Source: Cynocephalus volans
Lineage: Eukaryota; Chordata; Mammalia; Dermoptera; Cynocephalidae
Assembly: GCF_027409185.1 (NCBI RefSeq)
Contig: NC_084469.1
Location: 100,813,835 to 100,877,834, forward strand
Direction: 5' to 3'
DNA length: 64,000 nt
Shown one piece after another: positions 59,880-64,000 of the stretch. The position numbers and the translations under genes were made by a program. The notes under the pieces are model-generated. The model had not been told where the DNA came from. It saw nothing but the letters and a program-made list of their open reading frames with translations, and ran no database searches. Numbering within the stretch: the first letter of the stretch is position 1; every line of letters begins with the position of its first letter.

Positions 59880-60680
59880 TAATTGAGGTACAATAAAGTG
59901 ACACATTTAAAGTGAATAATTTGATAAGTTTTGACGATAACGTATTGAATCATCATCATGGTCAAAATATGGAATTCCCATCCATCATCCCTCCAAAATT
60001 TCCTTTGCTCCTTTATAATTCCTCCTTTCCTGCTGCTTGTAAACACATTTTCATCCCCAGGCAACCTCTGATCTGATTTCGGTTCCTATAGGGTAGTTTG
60101 TATTTTCTAGAACTTGTTTATAAATGGAATCATATAGTATGTACTCTTTTCTTTATCTGGCCTTTTTTTCACTCAGTATAATGATGAGGGTACATCAAAA
60201 AGTTCATGGAAAATAAAACTGAAAGGTAATATGAATCTTTCTGTGAACTTTTTGAAGTACTCTCTCATTTTGCAATTTACTCATGTTGTTGCATATATTA
60301 ATAATTCATTCTTTTTTATTGCTGAGTAGTATTCCATTGTTGGGATATACCTGTTGACAGATATTGACATTGTTTTCAGTGTTTGGCTATTGCAAACAAG
60401 GCTGTTACAGACATTTGTGTACAAGTCTTTGTATAGGAATATGTTTTATTTCTCTTGGATAAATTACTAGCAGTGGGATGGCTGGGTCATATGGTACGTT
60501 TGTGTAACTCTCAAAGAAATGGCCAAGCTATTTGTTGCTAGCACTGTATAAGAATTTAAGTTGATTATATCTTCACCACTTGTTAATAGTCACTCTTTTT
60601 AGTTTAAGCCATTCTTGTGAGTAATATCTCATTGCAACTTCCATGTACATTCCCCAATAGACAATGTTAAGTTTTTTAGA
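59880..60680 (+). mobile_element. L1 3'-UTR fragment with a MITE insertion
   Basis: Landmarks 'aattgaggtacaataaagtg', 'gcaacctctgatctgatttc', 'gctgagtagtattccattgt' and 'gggatggctgggtcatatgg' are those of L1MC/L1ME 3' UTRs. The element is interrupted at 60187-60265 by a palindromic MITE. Confidence 0.82.
60187..60265. mobile_element. Mariner-type MITE inside an L1
   Basis: 'tgagggtacatcaaaaagtt' is mirrored by 'gtgaactttttgaagtactc'. It lies exactly where the L1 3' UTR text is broken ('cactcagtata' then 'ttactcatgttgttgc'), so it jumped into the L1. Confidence 0.87.
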
Positions 60681-61049
60681 TGTATTGCACAACATGGCGA
60701 ATAGAGTTAATAATAATCTAGTGCAAAATTGCTAAGAGAGTAGATTTCAAGAGTTCACCTCACACAAAAATGATAAGTATGAGAGGTGATGGATATGTTA
60801 ATTAGGATATTCTTATCATTTCATAATGTATATATGTGTTAAAGCATCACGTTGTACCCCATAAAAATACACCATTATTATTTGCCAATTAAAAATAACA
60901 TTTACAAAAGAAAATAAGAAGGTGAGCCACACACAGACTAGGATAAAATATTTGCAAAACACACACCCAGCAAAGGATTTGTATTTATCATATATTAAAA
61001 ACTCTTACAACCCCATAGTAAGAGGACAAGCCAACCCTTCCTTACTCAC

Positions 61050-61129
61050 CAGGAAATAGCAGATCAGGCATGTGATGAGTCCCAGGAGTCCCGCCAAGCA
61101 GATGAGAATGATGGCCCAGAAGGGAAGTT
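61050..61129 (-). CDS. MUC16: MUC16 transmembrane exon
   Basis: The 80-bp exon is bounded by a 'tgtctccccag' acceptor and a CTG|GTGAGT donor. It reads '(E)LPFWAIILICLAGLLGLI' and then 'TCLICYFL', a single hydrophobic helix that anchors the mucin. It closely matches the known LPFWAV...GLLGVITCLIC helix. Entry is in phase 1 and exit in phase 0, which fits both neighbours. Confidence 0.97.
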
Positions 61130-61439
61130 CTGGGGAGACAAGGGTTGGGAGACAAGAGTCACTTTTTGTCCCTCTGTGGCCTGAAGGTGGCTATAGACCT
61201 GGGAAGGTCTATGTCAGGCCTTAGCAGCTCAACATTTCATGGCTCTGAAGTCCCCCCAAAAGCGGGCTTCCCTAGAAGACTAGGGCTCCTGCCATCTCTT
61301 CACTATGCCTTAACAGTCCTTGCCATGGGTTGGCCAACTTTCATTATCATCCAAGACTCTGTGTGCATGGTGCTCTTTGACAAGGCAAAGCATCACGTTG
61401 CCCCTCCCTACTCTGGGTGAGGGCTTCTTTGAGGCTTAC

Positions 61440-61481
61440 CAGAATTCCTAATTAAGGCATCATTTCTGTTGGGAGAATACC
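61440..61481 (-). CDS. MUC16: MUC16 short stalk exon
   Basis: A 42-bp micro-exon encodes '(G)YSPNRNDALIRNS(E)', the membrane-proximal extracellular stretch between the last SEA domain and the helix. It has a clear acceptor ('catttccag') and a GTAAGC donor. Both phases are 1. Human has YSPNRNEPLTGNSD here (recalled), so the exon is conserved but variable in its second half. Confidence 0.93.
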
Positions 61482-63145
61482 CTGGAAATGAGCGAAATGG
61501 AGAATGCATGTCAGTGTGTTTTGCTCTTTTTAATAAAACTTTTCAAACATACAGAAAAAGCAGAGAGAAAAGTGTAAACAGCCATCACCTAGATTCAACA
61601 ATATTTCATCCAATTAATGAATTATTGATATTTGCCACCCTTGTTTCATCCAATACTGTCGCAGAAATTTTAAAGTCAAGCAGACATCATGACATTTCAC
61701 CCTTAATACTTTGATTTGTATCTCTAAAAAGAAATGAGGGCAGTTTGTTACAGAAGACAAGGCCATTATCACACCACACTTCATACCTCTAGGCAGGGAC
61801 AATCTAAATCGGGCTGAGCCATCTCATGGCTGTGGTGGGGAGAATGTGTCATTGCAGTTGGAACCCATGGGATCTCTATAAGTTTGTAAATTCTCTCTCA
61901 AAAGTTTTCTTCTCTGCCTAGAAACACATTCAACCCCTTTCTCTCCTGGTCGTTTTATCCTCAACTTCCAGGATTCACCTTCAATGTAATTTTCTCCTGG
62001 AAGCCTTCTCTGATGACCACCCCCAAGTAGGGACAGGTTTGCGTCAAATAACAATCACATGTTCTAGTTATTCCTAACTATAGCGTAAACTTCATGAGGG
62101 TAGGCATGGACAGCAACCATTGGGCATGGGGGGGAAGGGTCACAGGTCCCTACTTCTACAACCTCTTCCTAGCCAACTTCTTAAGGATATGCTGTGCTTT
62201 TACATTTTAAATTAAAACTTCAGTACCTCAGTAGCATTAACCGTACTTTAAGTGCTCAATAGCACAGGTATAAAAAATTCCCATCACTGCAGGACGTTCT
62301 ATTGGATGGTGCTGATTCCAAACAAGGTTTGGCAAACTACAGCCATGTCAGACTCATGGCCTGTTTTCACTTTTTAAAAGAATTGGTAAAACAAGAAGAA
62401 GAAAAACATGTGATGGAGTCAAAGTGTAACCCACAAAGCCTAATGTATTTATTTATTATGTGACTATAGTAAAAGGGCCTCTTCTACAGAATCACCAGTG
62501 CCCTCTTGTACGATAACAGTTCAGGAACAAGGACAACGCACAAGGCCACCTGGACGTTATTCACACTTGACCTAACAGGGACCTTGTATGAGGTCTAGTT
62601 ATTCCTTCTATAAATATGTCTTGAGCGTTTATTATGTGCCAGACAGAATACAGAATATAACGGTGAGCAAGCAGTCACTGTCTCCTGCTGTATTCCCGTT
62701 ATATTCCTGGTGCATGGTACAATGTACATAATCATTCTTTGAGTGGGTAAATTTGGATATGCAAGGTTTAGCCACATTGGGGGCACCTCTGGAGTTGGAA
62801 AACACGTTTATCCTGTCACATTTGTTGAGGCTGGATCACACACAGCTTGGAACTGGAGTCCTTCATGACCACCTCCCCAAAATGCTTGCAGAGATAAAGA
62901 AGAAGTCCAGAAAGGAGAAGTGACTGAGGTCACAGAGCTGGCTGGGGGAGGGCAAATTCCTCCCATGTCCCATTGGGTGTCCTTTCTCCCTGCCAATAGT
63001 GGGTAAAGCCTTGAGACCTGTTCCACTTCCTCCCAGTCTGAGAAAGTTCAATGCTGACTCATCCCCAGGCTTCCAGATTCCCAGGAAAGGCCTAGCTGTG
63101 GAATTTTGAGTCCCTACCACAGCCCCAATAACCAAGGATATTTAC

Positions 63146-63312
63146 CATCCACAAGAACACTGTTCCTGTCCAGAGTGAAGTTCTGCAGCTGGGTACCATT
63201 CTGGGTCATCCGCAGGAATTCCTCATAGATGGCGATTCTGTCCAGTCTCCGAGTTAATGGTGAGAAGTTACACAGGGAGTCTACCCTGGTGTGGTTGCTG
63301 TGGAGGACAGAC
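63146..63312 (-). CDS. MUC16: MUC16 exon: C-terminal part of the last SEA domain
   Basis: The 167-bp exon is bounded by a 'tgtgccctgccag' acceptor and a GATG|GTAAAT donor. It encodes 'SVLHSNHTRVDSLCNFSPL', 'TRRLDRIAIYEEFLRMTQN' and 'GTQLQNFTLDRNSVLVDG'. This is the end of the final SEA module of the extracellular part. Possible N-glycosylation sites are NHT, NGT and NFT (and NFS before Pro). The gene continues to the right of the window. No further exon lies between 63313 and 64000. Confidence 0.97.
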
Positions 63313-64000
63313 CTGGCAGGGCACAAGGAACAAGAAAGGGGATTTAGAATTCTACCCTGACTCTACATTCCCTGCTTCTAGACCCTGTCCAAGATAACTC
63401 TTCAATAATGTAAGCATTCTGTGTCTGCACTATCCAACACAGTCATTATCAGCCCCAAGTTGTTATTGAGTACTTAAAATGTGGCTAGTATGGTTGAGGA
63501 ACTGAATTTCTAACTTAATTTAATTAATTTAAAAATAGCCACAGGGAAAACATTTCTGCAATGTTGGAGTAAGGACTTCTGAAAATCCATTAAAAAAATA
63601 ACACTAGCAAATATTGCCAAAAGCAACTTTTCCAGAAGTCTGGAAATTAACCAAAGGCTTGCAACAACCCAAGGAGTGTTTAATTAAGAAAAACAATTGA
63701 ATCTTGGTAAAGAGAGCAAGCTTTGTGGCATTTTAACTTGCATTATTTCCATACTGTCTCTCAAGATCCTCAGTAATTTGAAAACCAGCAGTCTTAGAAC
63801 CACTGCAGCTGTGAACACCAACAGCCTGGCAGTCATAATGGGTTTGCAGCTCCCCAAAAACCCATCCCCAGAGAATTGTCACTATTTGATTTATCTGGCA
63901 GCTCCTTGAGAATGCCTCATTCTTAGGTCTTGTCTTTATTTGATCTGATTCAGAGCTTACTCAATGGGGAAATCCCCAGGGCACTTGTCAAAAACAATCA
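63313..64000 (-). other. MUC16 intron, runs off the window
   Basis: No exon with SEA-like coding or good splice sites was found. The DNA is A/T-rich intron. Confidence 0.7.

Larger units (their letters stand above)
59236..61049 (-). other. MUC16 last intron, repeat-filled
   Basis: The intron holds a pyrimidine-rich run (59340-59520), a tetranucleotide repeat (59515-59790), an L1 3' piece (59880-60680) carrying a MITE (60187-60265), and another L1 3' piece (60690-60900). No further exon was seen. Confidence 0.7.

Overview
The window is mammalian nuclear DNA. It has spliced vertebrate genes, CpG islands, MIR and MaLR repeats, and many L1, Tigger and hAT fossils. The youngest repeats are short retroposons made only of tRNA-Ile-like units plus an A-tail, either single (44240-44333) or double (37876-38042, 46662-46816). 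That design matches the CYN SINEs described from colugos (Dermoptera), so a colugo is my best guess for the host. The species call rests on repeat recognition alone; another mammal with a tRNA-Ile SINE, for example a horseshoe bat, is possible.

The gene order, left to right, is: a GC-rich first-exon region of an unidentified gene (15.4-16.7 kb, apparently minus strand); a broken MBD3L2-like gene (17.5-18.45 kb, plus); a second CpG island (20.36-21.5 kb); ZNF558 (30.58-46 kb, minus, complete); MBD3L1 (55.6-56.4 kb, plus, complete); and the last four exons of MUC16 (59.14-63.31 kb, minus), which runs off the right edge. From memory, this is the human 19p13.2 and mouse chromosome 9 neighbourhood, where MBD3L genes, ZNF558/Zfp558 and MUC16 are adjacent.

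ZNF558 could be rebuilt exon by exon. Six coding exons (31, 89, 127, 96, 83 and 783 bp) join in phase to give 402 residues: a KRAB A box, a KRAB B box, a linker and nine C2H2 fingers. Its CpG promoter carries a GC-box minisatellite. Beyond its stop codon lie decayed extra zinc fingers, split by a MaLR LTR. MBD3L1 is an intact 203-residue relative of the C-terminal half of MBD2/MBD3. The MUC16 exons give the end of the last SEA domain, the extracellular stalk, the membrane helix and a 32-residue cytoplasmic tail.

The rest is introns and intergenic repeats. The 1-15.4 kb stretch holds ancient repeats and one hAT element with a recognisable transposase relic, and I found no exon there. The genes do not form a shared pathway. 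They are a KRAB zinc-finger repressor, a probable NuRD-associated germ-cell protein and a membrane mucin that are neighbours by history. The less expected features are the paired MBD3L duplicons flanking ZNF558, a degenerate ~50-bp tandem array downstream of ZNF558, the fossil fingers, and a SINE nested inside a mariner-type MITE.
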